Positions 46,973 through 58,130 are shown, counted from the stretch's first letter. The stretch: 64,000 nt of DNA from Sporisorium sorghi (GCA_023212695.1 JALCCG010000077.1:1-64000); one strand, 5' to 3'. The notes: generated by a model from the sequence alone, not told the origin. Program-made: numbers and translations.

Positions 46973-49354
46973 ATGTACAACCATCGCTCCATTGTTCCTT
47001 CCGCCGGCTCCCAAGGTCCTCCCTCTGGTCCACCTCCTCCCGGTCCAGGGGGAGCTGGTCCTTCTCAGGCAGCCGCAGCCGCCGCCGCAGCTGCTGCAGC
47101 GGCAGCAGCCCAGCAAGGTCCGCATCCAGGTGGCCCTGTAGCCGGCGGCCCAGGTGGTCCTGCTCCAACCGGTCCTCCTGGCGCTGCTGCTGGTCCACCC
47201 GGTGCGGTTCCTCCCGCTGGTGCGCCTCATACCAGCTCAGCTAGACTCGCAGACCTCCTCGACTTTGTTCGTCACGAATTCGACCTGCTCGGCAACGACA
47301 CAGCACAATTCAAGGCGCAACGCGACGAGATGGAACACAGAGGTACGTTTTCTTCCTCAAAGCAAGTTTTCTACTTTCAATGTTCAAGTCGTGTACTGAC
47401 TCTTACTCTTCTTTACGATCATGCAGTCACACAACAAGTCAGCGAAGTCAACATGATGCAAAATCACTTTTACGAGCTCGAGAAGCGTCACACTCAGATC
47501 ATCCAACAGTAAGTTTTTACCCAGCGCCAACTCGCTCTGCAGCACCAGCACATCCCAGTCTGACTTTCTCGCCTTTTGTTTCCGACCACCAACAGATACG
47601 AGGAAGAAGTCAAACGTCTTCGCAGCATCCTCGACTCCAGAGGCTTGTCCTCAGAGCACGGCGCAGCGCCAGCATCCGGTCCCATGAGCGGTCCACCTCA
47701 CCTCCCCGCTTCGGCTGCATCCGGTCCATTGCCCATCGCCTCCGCTGGTGGGCCGCCTCCTTCCGCTGGTCCTGGCGGTGCAGGCTCGGCAGGCATGTTC
47801 GGTCACAACGGCAACGGTGCTCCCGGCGCCGGCGGTCCTGGTTCTGAGTACGGACGTGGCCCCAACGGTTTTGACCGCGAGCGCGGCGACCCAATTCGCG
47901 GCCCGACTCCCGTCGGCAAGGACTCGAAACGCATGCGTGTCGACGGACCTGGTTCGCACTACAGCGGTCCTCCCAGCCCGGGCGCCGAGCGAGAACGCGA
48001 CTGGATCAAGAAGGAGGAGCAGCGCGATCGAGGCGTGCCTCCTCGTGACGATAAGTGGGACAGGGATCTGCAGCGTGGCGGCGGTCCTCCTCTGGGCCCC
48101 GGTCCTGCGCAGTCGCCGCACGGCGCACCGCCTCTTCCGCCGTCCGCCTCGTACAGCCGCGACATGCCCCACCGCGACGCTCGGGATCGCGAGCGCGGCG
48201 TGCCCGGCGAGCCGCTTCCCGGTGCCGACTCGCCCGGCGCCGCCGCTGCCGCTGCGGGCAACGTCTCGCTCGCCAGCTTGGGCGACATGGACCCAGACGA
48301 GATCCCCAAGGACCTCAAAAAGGAAGGACCCGATTGGCTCGCCATCTTCAACCCCAAGGTCAAGCGCAGTCTCGACGTCAACCTCGTCCACACGTTCCTG
48401 CACGAGAGCGTCGTATGCTGCGTGCGCTTCTCGGCGGACGGCAAGTACCTCGCGACGGGGTGCAACAAGTCGGCGCAGATCTTCGATACAAAAACCGGAG
48501 CAAAGACGTGCGTTCTGACGGACCAGTCGGCCAACTCCAAAGGTGATTTGTACATCCGCAGTGTGTGCTTCAGCCCCGACGGGAAGTGCTTGGCTACGGG
48601 TGCGGAGGACCGGCAGATCCGCATCTGGGACATTGGCAAGAAGAAGGTGAAGCATCTGTTTTCGGGGCACAAGCAAGAGATCTATTCGCTCGACTACTCG
48701 AAGGACGGTCGAATCATCGCTTCGGGGTCTGGGGACAAGACGGTGCGAATTTGGGATGTGGAGAACGGCCAGCTGCTGCATACGCTGTACACGTCGCCTG
48801 GGTTGGAGCATGGGCCGAGCGAGGCGGGGGTGACGTCGGTGAGTATTTCGTCGGACAACCGGTTGGTGGCAGCGGGGGCGCTGGACACGCTCGTGCGCGT
48901 GTGGGACGCGCAGACGGGCAAGCAGCTCGAGCGGCTCAAGAGCCACAAGGACTCGATCTATTCCGTGAGCTTTGCGCCGGACGGCAAGTCGCTGGTTTCG
49001 GGCAGTCTGGACAAGACGCTCAAGCTGTGGGACCTGGCGGGGACGGCGAAGGCGGTGCAGGAGAACAGGGCGGAGGAGAAGGGCGGCCACGCCAATTGCG
49101 CAACGACGTTCGTGGGGCATAAGGACTACGTGCTCAGCGTGTCGTGCAGCCCCGACGGCCAGTGGGTCGCAAGTGGGTCGAAGGACAGAGGCGTGCAGTT
49201 CTGGGACCCCAAAACCGCACAGGCTCAGTTTGTGCTGCAAGGCCACAAGAATTCTGTTATTGCCATCAACCTCAGCCCAGCGGGTGGACTGTTGGCCACG
49301 GGAAGCGGCGACTTCAACGCCCGCATCTGGAGCTACGACCGCATCCCCAACTAA
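46973..49354 (+). CDS. TUP1: Tup1 general transcriptional corepressor
   Basis: Three exons give 736 aa: 46973-47342, 47427-47508, 47596-49354. The introns are 84 nt (GTACGT ... TGCAG) and 87 nt (GTAAGT ... AACAG). The spliced N-terminal tetramerisation helix reads continuously: LADLLDFVRHEFDLL, then DEMEHRVTQQVSEVNMMQ, then YELEKRHTQIIQQYEEEVKR. A Pro/Gly/Ala-rich linker follows. The conserved DIPKD-like boundary (DPDEIPKDLKKEGPDWLAIF) precedes seven WD40 blades, e.g. VRFSADGKYLATGCNKSAQIFD, VCFSPDGKCLATGAEDRQIRIWD, DYSKDGRIIASGSGDKTVRIWD, SFAPDGKSLVSGSLDKTLKLWD. Tup1 with Cyc8/Ssn6 represses many genes; in smuts it affects mating, filamentation and virulence. The 84-nt intron is in frame without stops. 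Confidence 0.95.
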
Positions 49355-49740
49355 AAACCCTTCGCTTGACGCACCCCCGAAATGGCTCTCGCTGTTCATC
49401 TGACCCTTGCTCCCCACCCGAGTCGACGCCACGTTGCCCACCCTGCGTCCTTTGTCTTTGTAGTTTTTGTTGCTCCTCTTTTGACTTTCGTCAGCCTGAA
49501 AAAGTTGTCGTTCTCTGACCACTGTAATCTGATCCTCGAAGAATCTTCTCGATGCTGTATCGCACGCGATTTGAGGAGAGTGTACACACGATCAAGAGAG
49601 GGGCTGCAGAGCCTGCACACGATGAAGAAAGAAGCAACGAATGAATTGTCCAAAAAAAAGGCCCTGGTCATCACCTACACCGTCACAAAAGCAAAGTGTC
49701 CGTAAATCCACCACCACATCGATCGCATCGCCACCGAACC
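49355..49740. other. Convergent 3' intergenic region, TUP1 / SAM protein
   Basis: 386 bp containing both 3' ends; nothing else recognised. Confidence 0.5.
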
Positions 49741-52700
49741 CTAGTGCCGCGCACCGAGCACCTCGCGCACGAGCACAAACCCGACCCCTGCGCCCAGGCC
49801 GAGCATGTACGCGGGGATAGCGCCGATCTTGAGCAAGTGGCGTTCGTGGTCCGACTCGGGCCGGCCGAGGAGCGCGTACAGGCTGAGCTCGTCGTCTTCT
49901 GCGCGCTGCTCTTCCGCGGTTGGGGCGCGTGGTGGGGGGGAGTAGTACGGGTTCAGTGAGGATAGGTACGACGCCCATGCCGAGGGGTCCAGGTACGAGC
50001 GCCATCCCGAACGCGTGGCAGTGGATGGGGAAGGGGAGGTGGTGTCGTCTTGAACTTCGAACCGATGGATTTTCTCCCGTGGAGCGATGGCAGGGAGCGT
50101 GGCGGCGGCGAGAATGTCGTCCAGCACCTGCGCGTCTTCAGTGGCGTCGTCTGCTGCAGAGGGGGGGCCGAACATGTCCCTCAGCCCGCTTCCACCACCT
50201 CGAGTGGTAGATTTTCCGGAAGAAGCAGGATCGAGCGACTCTAGCTGCGACTCGAGATCCGTCATCCGCCGAGCGAGGCTTTCGAACCGTTTGCGATCGA
50301 CTAGCACCATGGAGCGTTTCTTGATGCTGCCCGTGCCTGAGGGGTGCGGTTCGAGCACTGTTAGTGGGACGAGCATCTTGGGCTCTGAAGACGAGGATTC
50401 GGCGGAGGAGAGAGAGGAGATGTCGGTGGTGAGTGTGGAGGGTGTGGCTTCAGGCACCGCGGCAGGAGGAGAGGGAGAAGAGTCGAGGACGGCCTCGAGC
50501 GGCTGTTCGGTTTCGAGAGTGGCAGGCGCGTCGACAGATACAGCTGGCGAGGTCTCGTCAGCAGCCACGGCAGCATTGGCTTCGACAGGGACGGCGTCCT
50601 GTGCATCATGCTCAGAGAAGCTGCTGATGGCGCTGGAGTCGACCGGCTCATCCGCTGCAGCCTCAGCTGCCAGGAGATCCGTTTCAGTCGCTGGCTCCGG
50701 TTCCGCCAAAGGCTCTGCCACAGGGTCCACTTCGGTAATGGACGTAGCATCTGCTACCGTAGGCTCGTCTTCAACCGCAGCGACCTCTTCGACCGTTGTA
50801 GCCGGAAGAGCTTCAGCCTGAGCTTCCTCGACCACCTCAGCCTTGTCTTTGTCCTGCGCATCCGGAGTCAGATCGGCAGTGTCGACGGGGACAGTCTCGG
50901 AATCAACCACAGCAGGGGCACCTTGACCAAACAGCGACGAAAGACGCTGTTCGACCGACACTTTGCGCTCCATCCCACCATGTACGCCCTCTTCCGACAG
51001 CACCGTCTCTTCGTACCTGTCCATCGGCGCCTCCGCGTCTTCGCGCTCCCGCTCCATCTTCTCGAGCATCTCCATCCTGGCATGCAGCGCCTCACCCTCG
51101 GCTTCGCTCGCCACCCGATCCAGTCCACGTTTGCGGAATGTCGGCGGCTGCGGTGCCGCGACACTCGAATTTAACACGCTGTTTAGACTCTTGCGGCTCG
51201 AGCTGCGGCCCAGCGTTCCGCCCCATCCCTCTTCATCCTCTGCAGCGGTGGTGGCGGATTTCTGTCGAAGCATGGAAGCGCCAGGGAGCGAGGCGAAGAG
51301 CTCGCTGTGTTCGGTGTCCGAGTTGAGGAGCGAGAGCACGGCTTTGCCGCGTTTGCTGCCGAACGTGGCTTTGCGGCCGGCAGTGCGACGGATCGAACCG
51401 GTGGCTCGGCGGGACGGTGTTTCGGGAAGGGTGAAGATGTATTCGTCATCAGCCTTGTTGAGCTCGGTAGCAGCAGCATTGCTGGACTGCGGCTCCTGCT
51501 GCTGGTGTTCTTTCTGCGATTCTTGAGAGGAGTTGTCATCGAAAGCTGGGATGGGAGGCGCGTCGCGAGCCTTTTCTTCGGCAGAACGCAAGCGCGCCGT
51601 ACCGAAGTCAGGGTCTGCCGTGGCAACGTCGATAGTTTGACCTGAGGACAGCATGGCCTCGACAAGTTCGCGCGAGCTCTCGGTCCTCGTATGAAGAACA
51701 TCGTCATCCAAGGCAGCCAGCTCGTCATCTGTGTACAGAGAAGCGCGGTACGGACGACCCGGCCTCACGATCGAGGCGGTAGTATGCGATCGAACGAGCT
51801 GACTCTTGATGGGACTTGTTTCATCCGGGACAGCCTCACCAGCCGCTTCATCTTCGTCAGCCAGAATAGCTCGAATCACGTCCTCATCGAGCACGCCGTA
51901 CCTAGGCTTGGGTGCAACGAGGCGACGTCCGTCGTCATCCTCTTGGACAAACTCAGCCTCGCTCTCGGTGCCACTGCATTCAGAGACCGAGGTGTCGCCT
52001 TCGAACGAGCTGCTGTCGACCGAACTGTGACGTGTCAAGGTGGGCAGGAGCATGACGTCGTCCGCGCTCTCGCCGGAAGCCTCGCGCGGCTGATGGAACT
52101 TGTCGTCCTGATTGTCTTGGAGAGCTCGAGTGACGGCTGCAGTATCCTCAAGATTGTTGATGCCAAGCTCGTTTGCAAGTTGTTGAGTCTCTTGCTCAGA
52201 CAGTCCCGCAAGGAGCGCCTCGACGTCCTCTTGCTTGGTGCCCATGACATTCTCCAGCCAGGGGAAATCGGCGGTGGACCTGCGCGGACGCAGCGGTCGA
52301 CGAAGCGAGAGCTTCTTCTCCTCGGCCTCGGATAGAATGTGCTGTGTCTGGCCACGAACGTAGCCTTGGCCATAGCCGGCATCAATGGAAAGATTGCCCA
52401 AAGGCACAGGCTCCTTCTCGGGCGAGGTCTGGAAAGCTTGAATCATGCCTTTCACCTTGCGACTGTCGCGCATGCGCTTGAGGGTGAGCTTGCTGGTCGT
52501 CTTGGAGTTGCGCACCACTCCTTCCTGATCTTGAGAAGCAGAGAGGTCATCATCTGGCGAGCCCTCGTCGCCTTCAGCCTCTTCGCGTTCGAGATCCTGC
52601 GCCGATTTGGGCCAGCGAAGGGAGCCAGACTCGTAACCCCAGATGCGACCACGAAGCGCGTCGCGTCGCAGCTTGCGCACAGCTTCGATCATGAGCTTGC

Positions 52701-53361
52701 GCCACTTGAGGTTGAGCCCTTGACGCTCGAGATCCTTTTCGCTGAGGCGGAGGAAAGCGCGGCCGCCCATCCTGGAGCTCCTCACGTAGGCGGTCACGTC
52801 TTCGACTACAGGTCGAGGCACTAGCCCGAGCACATGTGTGAGGTAGAGGGCGACTTGCGAAGGCAGCCACGTCTTGGGGTTGTGTGGGAGGTTTGCGACT
52901 GCTTCGGCCAAGCGTTCAGTCTCGGAGTCGGAGCGGGATGGATGGGCAGAGATGGAATGCAGCTCGGGCGTGCTGATGGAGCTAGGCATGCGATGGATGG
53001 TTTTGCTGCGTTGTGGGAGCTCGACATTGTGCTGGAGAGGGGTAGAGACGGGCGAACCGGTGACTTGATGGATGTGCGGCGAGGAGGGCGAAGTGACAAG
53101 GTTGCGGCTGGCTGCTGGTACGGGAGACATAGTGATGTCAGAAGGTCTGCTCTGCAAGCCCTTGGGACGCGACCTGGTCGAAGTCGACATGGAGGTAGAG
53201 CGCGACAAGTAGGAGTAGCCCTCGAAGACCTGGCCACCCGGGCTGAAGCCAGCTACATTGGGAGCATTGGCAGCTGCAGTGAATGTGCCGCTTCGCTTTG
53301 GGTTGAGCGAGTAGCGTGGTCGGGACGGCGTAGAGATGGCAGGCGGGTCGATATTCGCCAT
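49741..53361 (-). CDS. SAM-domain protein with C-terminal membrane anchor
   Basis: A 1206-aa intronless gene starting MANIDPPAISTPSRP. A SAM domain is visible around residues 165-235: KTWLPSQVALYLTHVLGLVP, MGGRAFLRLSEKDLERQGL, KWRKLMIEAVRKLR. The middle is long, acidic and disordered (DE- and S/T-rich), with a predicted coiled-coil-like DRKRFESLARRMTDLESQLE near residue 1030. The last 25 residues are hydrophobic (IGAIPAYMLGLGAGVGFVLV, then REVLGARH), which suggests a tail anchor facing the ER, mitochondria or nuclear envelope. No close family is recalled. A tethering or scaffolding role is plausible from architecture alone. Confidence 0.82.
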   Translation of the reverse strand: MANIDPPAISTPSRPRYSLNPKRSGTFTAAANAPNVAGFSPGGQVFEGYSYLSRSTSMSTSTRSRPKGLQSRPSDITMSPVPAASRNLVTSPSSPHIHQVTGSPVSTPLQHNVELPQRSKTIHRMPSSISTPELHSISAHPSRSDSETERLAEAVANLPHNPKTWLPSQVALYLTHVLGLVPRPVVEDVTAYVRSSRMGGRAFLRLSEKDLERQGLNLKWRKLMIEAVRKLRRDALRGRIWGYESGSLRWPKSAQDLEREEAEGDEGSPDDDLSASQDQEGVVRNSKTTSKLTLKRMRDSRKVKGMIQAFQTSPEKEPVPLGNLSIDAGYGQGYVRGQTQHILSEAEEKKLSLRRPLRPRRSTADFPWLENVMGTKQEDVEALLAGLSEQETQQLANELGINNLEDTAAVTRALQDNQDDKFHQPREASGESADDVMLLPTLTRHSSVDSSSFEGDTSVSECSGTESEAEFVQEDDDGRRLVAPKPRYGVLDEDVIRAILADEDEAAGEAVPDETSPIKSQLVRSHTTASIVRPGRPYRASLYTDDELAALDDDVLHTRTESSRELVEAMLSSGQTIDVATADPDFGTARLRSAEEKARDAPPIPAFDDNSSQESQKEHQQQEPQSSNAAATELNKADDEYIFTLPETPSRRATGSIRRTAGRKATFGSKRGKAVLSLLNSDTEHSELFASLPGASMLRQKSATTAAEDEEGWGGTLGRSSSRKSLNSVLNSSVAAPQPPTFRKRGLDRVASEAEGEALHARMEMLEKMEREREDAEAPMDRYEETVLSEEGVHGGMERKVSVEQRLSSLFGQGAPAVVDSETVPVDTADLTPDAQDKDKAEVVEEAQAEALPATTVEEVAAVEDEPTVADATSITEVDPVAEPLAEPEPATETDLLAAEAAADEPVDSSAISSFSEHDAQDAVPVEANAAVAADETSPAVSVDAPATLETEQPLEAVLDSSPSPPAAVPEATPSTLTTDISSLSSAESSSSEPKMLVPLTVLEPHPSGTGSIKKRSMVLVDRKRFESLARRMTDLESQLESLDPASSGKSTTRGGGSGLRDMFGPPSAADDATEDAQVLDDILAAATLPAIAPREKIHRFEVQDDTTSPSPSTATRSGWRSYLDPSAWASYLSSLNPYYSPPPRAPTAEEQRAEDDELSLYALLGRPESDHERHLLKIGAIPAYMLGLGAGVGFVLVREVLGARH

Positions 53362-54096
53362 GACGGGCGATTTGAAACACTGAGGTGGGCGGATGAGGTG
53401 TCAACGTCTTTTGACGTGACAATGGTGCCGGTCAGCGTTGAAGAGGTTCAGAGAAGGAGTCGTTGAAGTCGTTACGAGGCCGTGAATGGGATCGTGAGTG
53501 GGTTCGTTATAAGAGCAAGGAAAGAAGGATGATCGGGATGGTGGAAAAGAAGCAGGATGAAGTCGGGACCAAGGCGAGCTCTGATGGATGAATGCGTGCG
53601 TGCGCAAGACAACGACCGAAGGAGTCGGCAGCTGATCCGGTGCTGACGGTCTGTCCTAAGGAGCTCAGGAGTGCACGCTGGTCAGGGGAGAGAGTCTCGA
53701 AGCCAATCAGTCAACTCTACTTGACCCTGCTCAAGCACATGCTGCGTAGAAGAGGGAGAATGCGTGTTGGTTTCCGTGAACCCCTTTTTTTTTGTGCAAA
53801 AAGTTGACTGCTGCTCTACAGTCACAAGTTGTGGCTCTCTACGCGTGATTCTGTGATTATGCAGGGTCGTGTTGGTTGAGAAGCCCCTAACTTAAACGAA
53901 ATTTCATGCATGCGCCATCCACTACCTTCTTGCCTTTTTCAGTGTCTGACGCCAAGCAAGAAACGTAGATGAGGTTCTGGCGGTACACTATCCAGCAGGT
54001 GAAGACGAGGTTGCTGGCGTCATAGGGGCAAGATTGAGCTCAACAAGCGATATCTAGGCGCTGCTCATACTCAAGTCGCCATCCAAGCGACAGGGG

Positions 54097-54100
<4 letters not shown>

Positions 54101-54132
<32 letters not shown>
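54101..54132. repeat. (GA)n microsatellite
   Basis: 16 GA units upstream of the PfkB gene. Confidence 0.85.
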
Positions 54133-54134
<2 letters not shown>

Positions 54135-54480
54135 CGACTGACAGGGGTGCGGAGAAGCCGACATCGAAGGAAGACCCAACACAACAGGGACTTCGGTACT
54201 TGCGACAGCAGCGAAGAGGAGGAAGCGCTTTCTCATCCAATATCGCCATCTCACACAGTGGCGTGGGATGCTTCTCGTTCTTCCTGAAACCGTAGGTCGA
54301 TCCGAAGCTGCGGAAAAAATTCACTCCACACAGACAAGCGCAAGCACGGACCCGTTCGCTCGCTCGCTCAATCTCAACTCGTTTCTCCTGTCGAGCCCCT
54401 TTACTCCTTCTCACGTGTCTATCAGCTCGACGAGCGACGTTCGCATCTCGGCTCGACCGTGCTCAACAAGGCTCATCCTC

Positions 54481-54504
54481 GCTCGCTCGCTCGCTCGCTC
54501 GCTC
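54481..54504. repeat. (GCTC)n tetranucleotide repeat
   Basis: Six GCTC units ending 26 bp before the PfkB start codon; a shorter GCTC run lies near 54358. Confidence 0.85.
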
Positions 54505-54530
54505 CGACGAGCAGCGCCGCCTGGCCAAGC

Positions 54531-55712
54531 ATGGCCTCACCACCGATCCAACTCGCCTCGATGGGCATGTTTATCATCGACACGTTCCAGTTCCTCGATC
54601 CCACCACCGGCCAGGACCTGGGCAGCAAAGGCCTGGACGACCAGATTGGCGGCGGAGGCTGCTACTTTGCCATCGGCGCCCGAGTGTGGCTGCCTCCCTC
54701 GCACATCCAGATGATCATCGATCGGGGCAGCGACTGGAGGCCGCAGGTCCAGGCTGTGCTTGACCAGTTCAACCGCACCCCTTCTCCATCCAAAAAACCC
54801 TCCTCCATGTGGCACTACAGATCGCGACCAGACGGCACCACACGAGCCGTCAACATCTACAAGGGCGAGCAACGCGGATTTGACTACCTCTCGCCCAAGA
54901 TTCGGCTCGAGCCGCGCGATCTGCTCCAGTGCAGCCCCAGCACACCGCCCCAGCTTCCGCAGTGGATCCATCTGATTTGCTCGCCGGAGCGCGCGCTCGA
55001 GACCATTGCGCAGATCGATGAAGTTCTGGGGAAGAGCGAAGAGCCGTTTCCTAAGCTTGTTTATGAACCAATACCGGATTCGTGCGTGTTTGCGAATCTG
55101 CAGGATTGCCTGCGCGTGCTGCCGAGGCTGGAGGTGTTCAGCCCGAACCACGAGGAGGCTGCACAGCTGCTCGGTGTGCACGATGAGTGGGAGAGTGTTT
55201 TGCAGCAGGCGGTTGGGGACAAGGGCTCGTCTTCAGAGACGATTTTGCAGTTCATCACCTCCAAGCTCGCTGGCGGGTTTGCCGCGCATTTGCGGGAACA
55301 GCAGCTTAACGGACCTGGGCCGATCATTTGCATCCGCAGTAGCGCTTGGGGCTCTGTTGTAGGTCGAGCAGATGTTGGCTTTCACCACGTACCAGCATGG
55401 CATTCGCCGTCAGCGTCGCCTACTTCTGGTTTGACGGGCCTCGACGCAAGCTCATCGCGAATCAAGGACGTGACGGGCGCAGGCAACTCGTTCCTCGGCG
55501 GCTTCAGTGCCTATCTCGTGCAGACGGAGCAGGACAGCGCGCTGGATTCAACAGCGAGGATGAAGGAGGCAGCAATGCACGGTGCGGTGTCTGCTTCGCT
55601 CGTCATCGAGCAGCTTGGCTTGCCGTCGTTTGACGTTCGCGAGGGCAAGGAGCTTTGGAACGGGCACACTGCTGCAGAGCGTCTAGCCCTGTTACGGCAG
55701 CGGCTCTCATAG
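54531..55712 (+). CDS. PfkB-family protein, Mak32-like
   Basis: Start chosen at ATG 54531 (MASPPIQLASMGMFIIDTF), 393 aa; the frame is open upstream only across the GCTC repeat. The fold follows ribokinase/PfkB: an N-terminal GMFIIDTFQF, then DDQIGGGGCYFAIGARVW (GG motif), VFANLQDCLRVLPRLEVFSP and NHEEAAQLLG in the middle, and the C-terminal signature DVTGAGNSFLGGFSAYLV. In sugar kinases that last motif is GAGD, with Asp as catalytic base; here it is GAGN. This pattern recalls yeast Mak32, required for stability of the L-A virus-dependent killer phenotype, whose biochemical role is unclear. A sugar kinase activity should not be assumed. Confidence 0.82.
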   Translation: MASPPIQLASMGMFIIDTFQFLDPTTGQDLGSKGLDDQIGGGGCYFAIGARVWLPPSHIQMIIDRGSDWRPQVQAVLDQFNRTPSPSKKPSSMWHYRSRPDGTTRAVNIYKGEQRGFDYLSPKIRLEPRDLLQCSPSTPPQLPQWIHLICSPERALETIAQIDEVLGKSEEPFPKLVYEPIPDSCVFANLQDCLRVLPRLEVFSPNHEEAAQLLGVHDEWESVLQQAVGDKGSSSETILQFITSKLAGGFAAHLREQQLNGPGPIICIRSSAWGSVVGRADVGFHHVPAWHSPSASPTSGLTGLDASSSRIKDVTGAGNSFLGGFSAYLVQTEQDSALDSTARMKEAAMHGAVSASLVIEQLGLPSFDVREGKELWNGHTAAERLALLRQRLS

Positions 55713-56112
55713 AGAAAGGGCCTGTATTTTAGAACTTCATAGCAACAGCAGATGACTAGAGCAGCATCTGAAGACATCTCGAGGCCTCAGCCGCATTGCA
55801 AGGATAGATCAGGGCTCTACGAAAGCTGGCCGAGAAAAGATGGTCGAGAAAAGACGACGAACGCGGAAAAAAAAAGGCGCTGGTGTTAGAGCTGTCCCTA
55901 AGAAGACCGCCACCCCACGGCGAAACTTTATCTCTGAGACGCCTGATTGGCACGGATCAACGTGCGCCGAAACAACCGAGAAAGATAATTAGAAGTTTTG
56001 GGTTGGAAGCTGGCCAGCATTCCCACCTCGCGTGACCGGCCTCTACACCTCTCCTTCCTCTTCTCCATCATCATCATCGATTTTAGCGGCACGGCTACGA
56101 CGAGATTCAACG
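55713..56112. other. Intergenic between PfkB and four-helix protein
   Basis: 400 bp between two plus-strand genes; a short A run near 55867 and no gene. Confidence 0.5.
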
Positions 56113-56727
56113 ATGGCGCATCCACAGACGGCCTTTGCCTCGCCCCAGAGTGGCGGGGTGAGCGTGTTTTCTGCGCTCAACATCATCTGGCTGCTGCACG
56201 CGGCGCTCGAAGGACCTCTTTCATTCGTTGCGCTCTTCTTTACGCGCGGCTTGCAGTTCAAGGACGAGATCACCAACACCATGTCCGTCATTATCAAGGT
56301 AAGATCGCCACCACTTCCCTTGCTCCCCGCAGAACGAGCTGTTCGACGGTACTGACTCTGCGTTCTCTCCTCTGGTGCTGGAAACGCGCAGCTGTATGCG
56401 ACGCTGTCGCTGGCGCTCTCGGTAGTCTGTGTGCTGCTGTACGGCCTTCCCGATTACCTGCCTGGCAAGCGGGCCGCTGCAATCCTGCTGCTGCTCTACC
56501 ACGGCGTCGCTTCGTCCGTGCTGCTCAACGCAGAGCCTTTTGTCGACTTTGCCTTCCCCGAGCTGCTGGCGAAGCGCGGGGTGACGGTCGAGGCGGTCGC
56601 GGGCGTCGCGCACGGCTTGCTATCGCTGCTTACCGTGTCGTGGTGGCAGGCGTCGCTGGGCGCGGTCAGGGCGTATAGCGGCGGTAGCGGTGCGACGCCC
56701 AAGAAGGCTGGTGGCAAGCGCAAGTGA
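56113..56727 (+). CDS. Predicted four-helix membrane protein
   Basis: Two exons give 173 aa: 56113-56298 and 56392-56727, with a 93-bp phase-0 intron (AAG|GTAAGA ... CGCAG|CTG). Hydrophobic segments: VSVFSALNIIWLLHAAL and PLSFVALFF in exon 1; LYATLSLALSVVCVLLYGLP, AAAILLLLYHGVASSVLL and GVAHGLLSLLTVSWW in exon 2. The C-terminus KKAGGKRK is basic and could be a KxKxx-like ER retrieval signal. No family recognised; basidiomycete-type small membrane proteins of this size are common. Confidence 0.78.
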
Positions 56728-58130
56728 GGTCGCTTTTGCGAGTGTTGTGAGGCGGCTTCGGTAGGGCGATGGAATGTCATTGCCTTCTACTCTTTCACCC
56801 ATTCTGTGTGTGTTGCAAGGCATCGTCTGTGATAGCGTGAAGTGGAAGATCCAATCGTATCGGGATCCAGCCCTAGCCGATCCGTGTCGATCCGCCCTCT
56901 TCAGCCAATCTAGATCGTGAACAGCCCTCACGCGCAATCGCAAGATCGCCGACACAGCATTCCGTTTGCTAGATGCTTCCCAACAGCGTACGGGCTGAGG
57001 GCAAACGCTACGCAGAAAGATGGCGAGCTGCAAAGCTGAAAGCAAGCGTGCAAGCGAGCCAGCGGGAGAGTTGGATTCGGCAGAGAAGCTGAGCAACCGG
57101 CGGAACTTGTTTCTGTTTTTGGTGCGTCGGCGTATCTACCAACCAACCTCTTTCTGATCCCCGCTCTTGCCCTCTTCTGTCCGTGCCTTGACCGCCCCGA
57201 GTGGGCGATGCAGCTTCGTTGACACAGCCGTCTTGTTGGCGGGAAGACGAGCGCCACCGGCGATGGTCCGAACGAGCTGCAGTAGCAGTAACTTGTCCCT
57301 TCTTTTCGCCGTTGCTCAACGCTGTCCCAAAGCGAGCGTATCAGGCTGGCTTGCGGTTGTGCGGGATACCTTCTAAGGCGACGTTGCTTCGAAGGAGCAT
57401 GTCTGAGTTCCAACGACGTCACACACGAGACACGGCCCAGCTTTCAAGCAGCAAAGAGCCTTTCTCATTGGGCGTCAGGAAAAGGTCTAGAGCATTCGCT
57501 TCTGTCGGACCAGCACTTGCTTGCTGCAGAAGGAGTTGAAAGGCAACGGCGGTGTGTGGCTCAGCTCAATTCAAAGGGCGAATGGGGAGACTCCTCGGCG
57601 AGCCAGATCTCACGCACAGGTGACCGAACAGCGGGCCAAGAGCCGAGAGAAGCCCTCGCGTCTTATTTTCAGCAGACAGGCCGGCGGGCGGAGTGCTGTC
57701 AAGAAGAGCTTCTGGAGCGAGAGACACAGCGCACGGCCCCCATTCGCCGTGCCCCTTTCTCCCCACCACACACACAGCCTCAACGCTAACGAGTGTAGAC
57801 CAACACTTCTGTGCTGTGGCAGTGTGCGGTGCAGCTGTGTGAGAGAGGGTGTGTTTTTCCGCCGGGCGCTGCACGTTTTGCGGCGTGGTCTGATCGCCCT
57901 AGGCTGTGGCTGCGTGTGTGTGTTGTTCTCAGCTGCCTGGCTGTGGTCGGGCACAGGCCATGCGCTGCTCGTCTTTCAGAAGACAGGCGAGTGTGCTGGC
58001 AGCTCTCCTCGCCGCTCGAGAAAGTCCATATATACCGACCGCTTCGATTCCACCATCCTCCCGCTCCACCACGACATCTCCCAACACCCAACACATACCC
58101 ACCCTCGTCAACTTACACACACCCTCCAAA
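56728..58130. other. 1.4 kb intergenic region upstream of CipC-like gene
   Basis: No gene is supported; the long plus-strand frame at 57521-58555 overlaps CipC exons in another frame and has no domains. The size, the TATA box near 58030 and the inducible nature of CipC genes suggest a large regulated promoter. Confidence 0.5.
58029..58034 (+). promoter_or_regulatory. TATA box of CipC-like gene
   Basis: TATATA (in CCATATATACC), 97 bp upstream of the ATG at 58131. Confidence 0.6.

Larger units (their letters stand above)
53362..54530. other. Divergent promoter region, SAM protein / PfkB protein
   Basis: 1.17 kb without a gene. It includes a (GA)n run at 54101-54132 and, just before the PfkB start, tetranucleotide (GCTC)n at 54481-54504. 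Confidence 0.55.

Noticed and set aside
47651..49522. 623-codon minus-strand frame opposite TUP1
   Set aside because: Shadow of the WD40 coding region; no recognisable domain.
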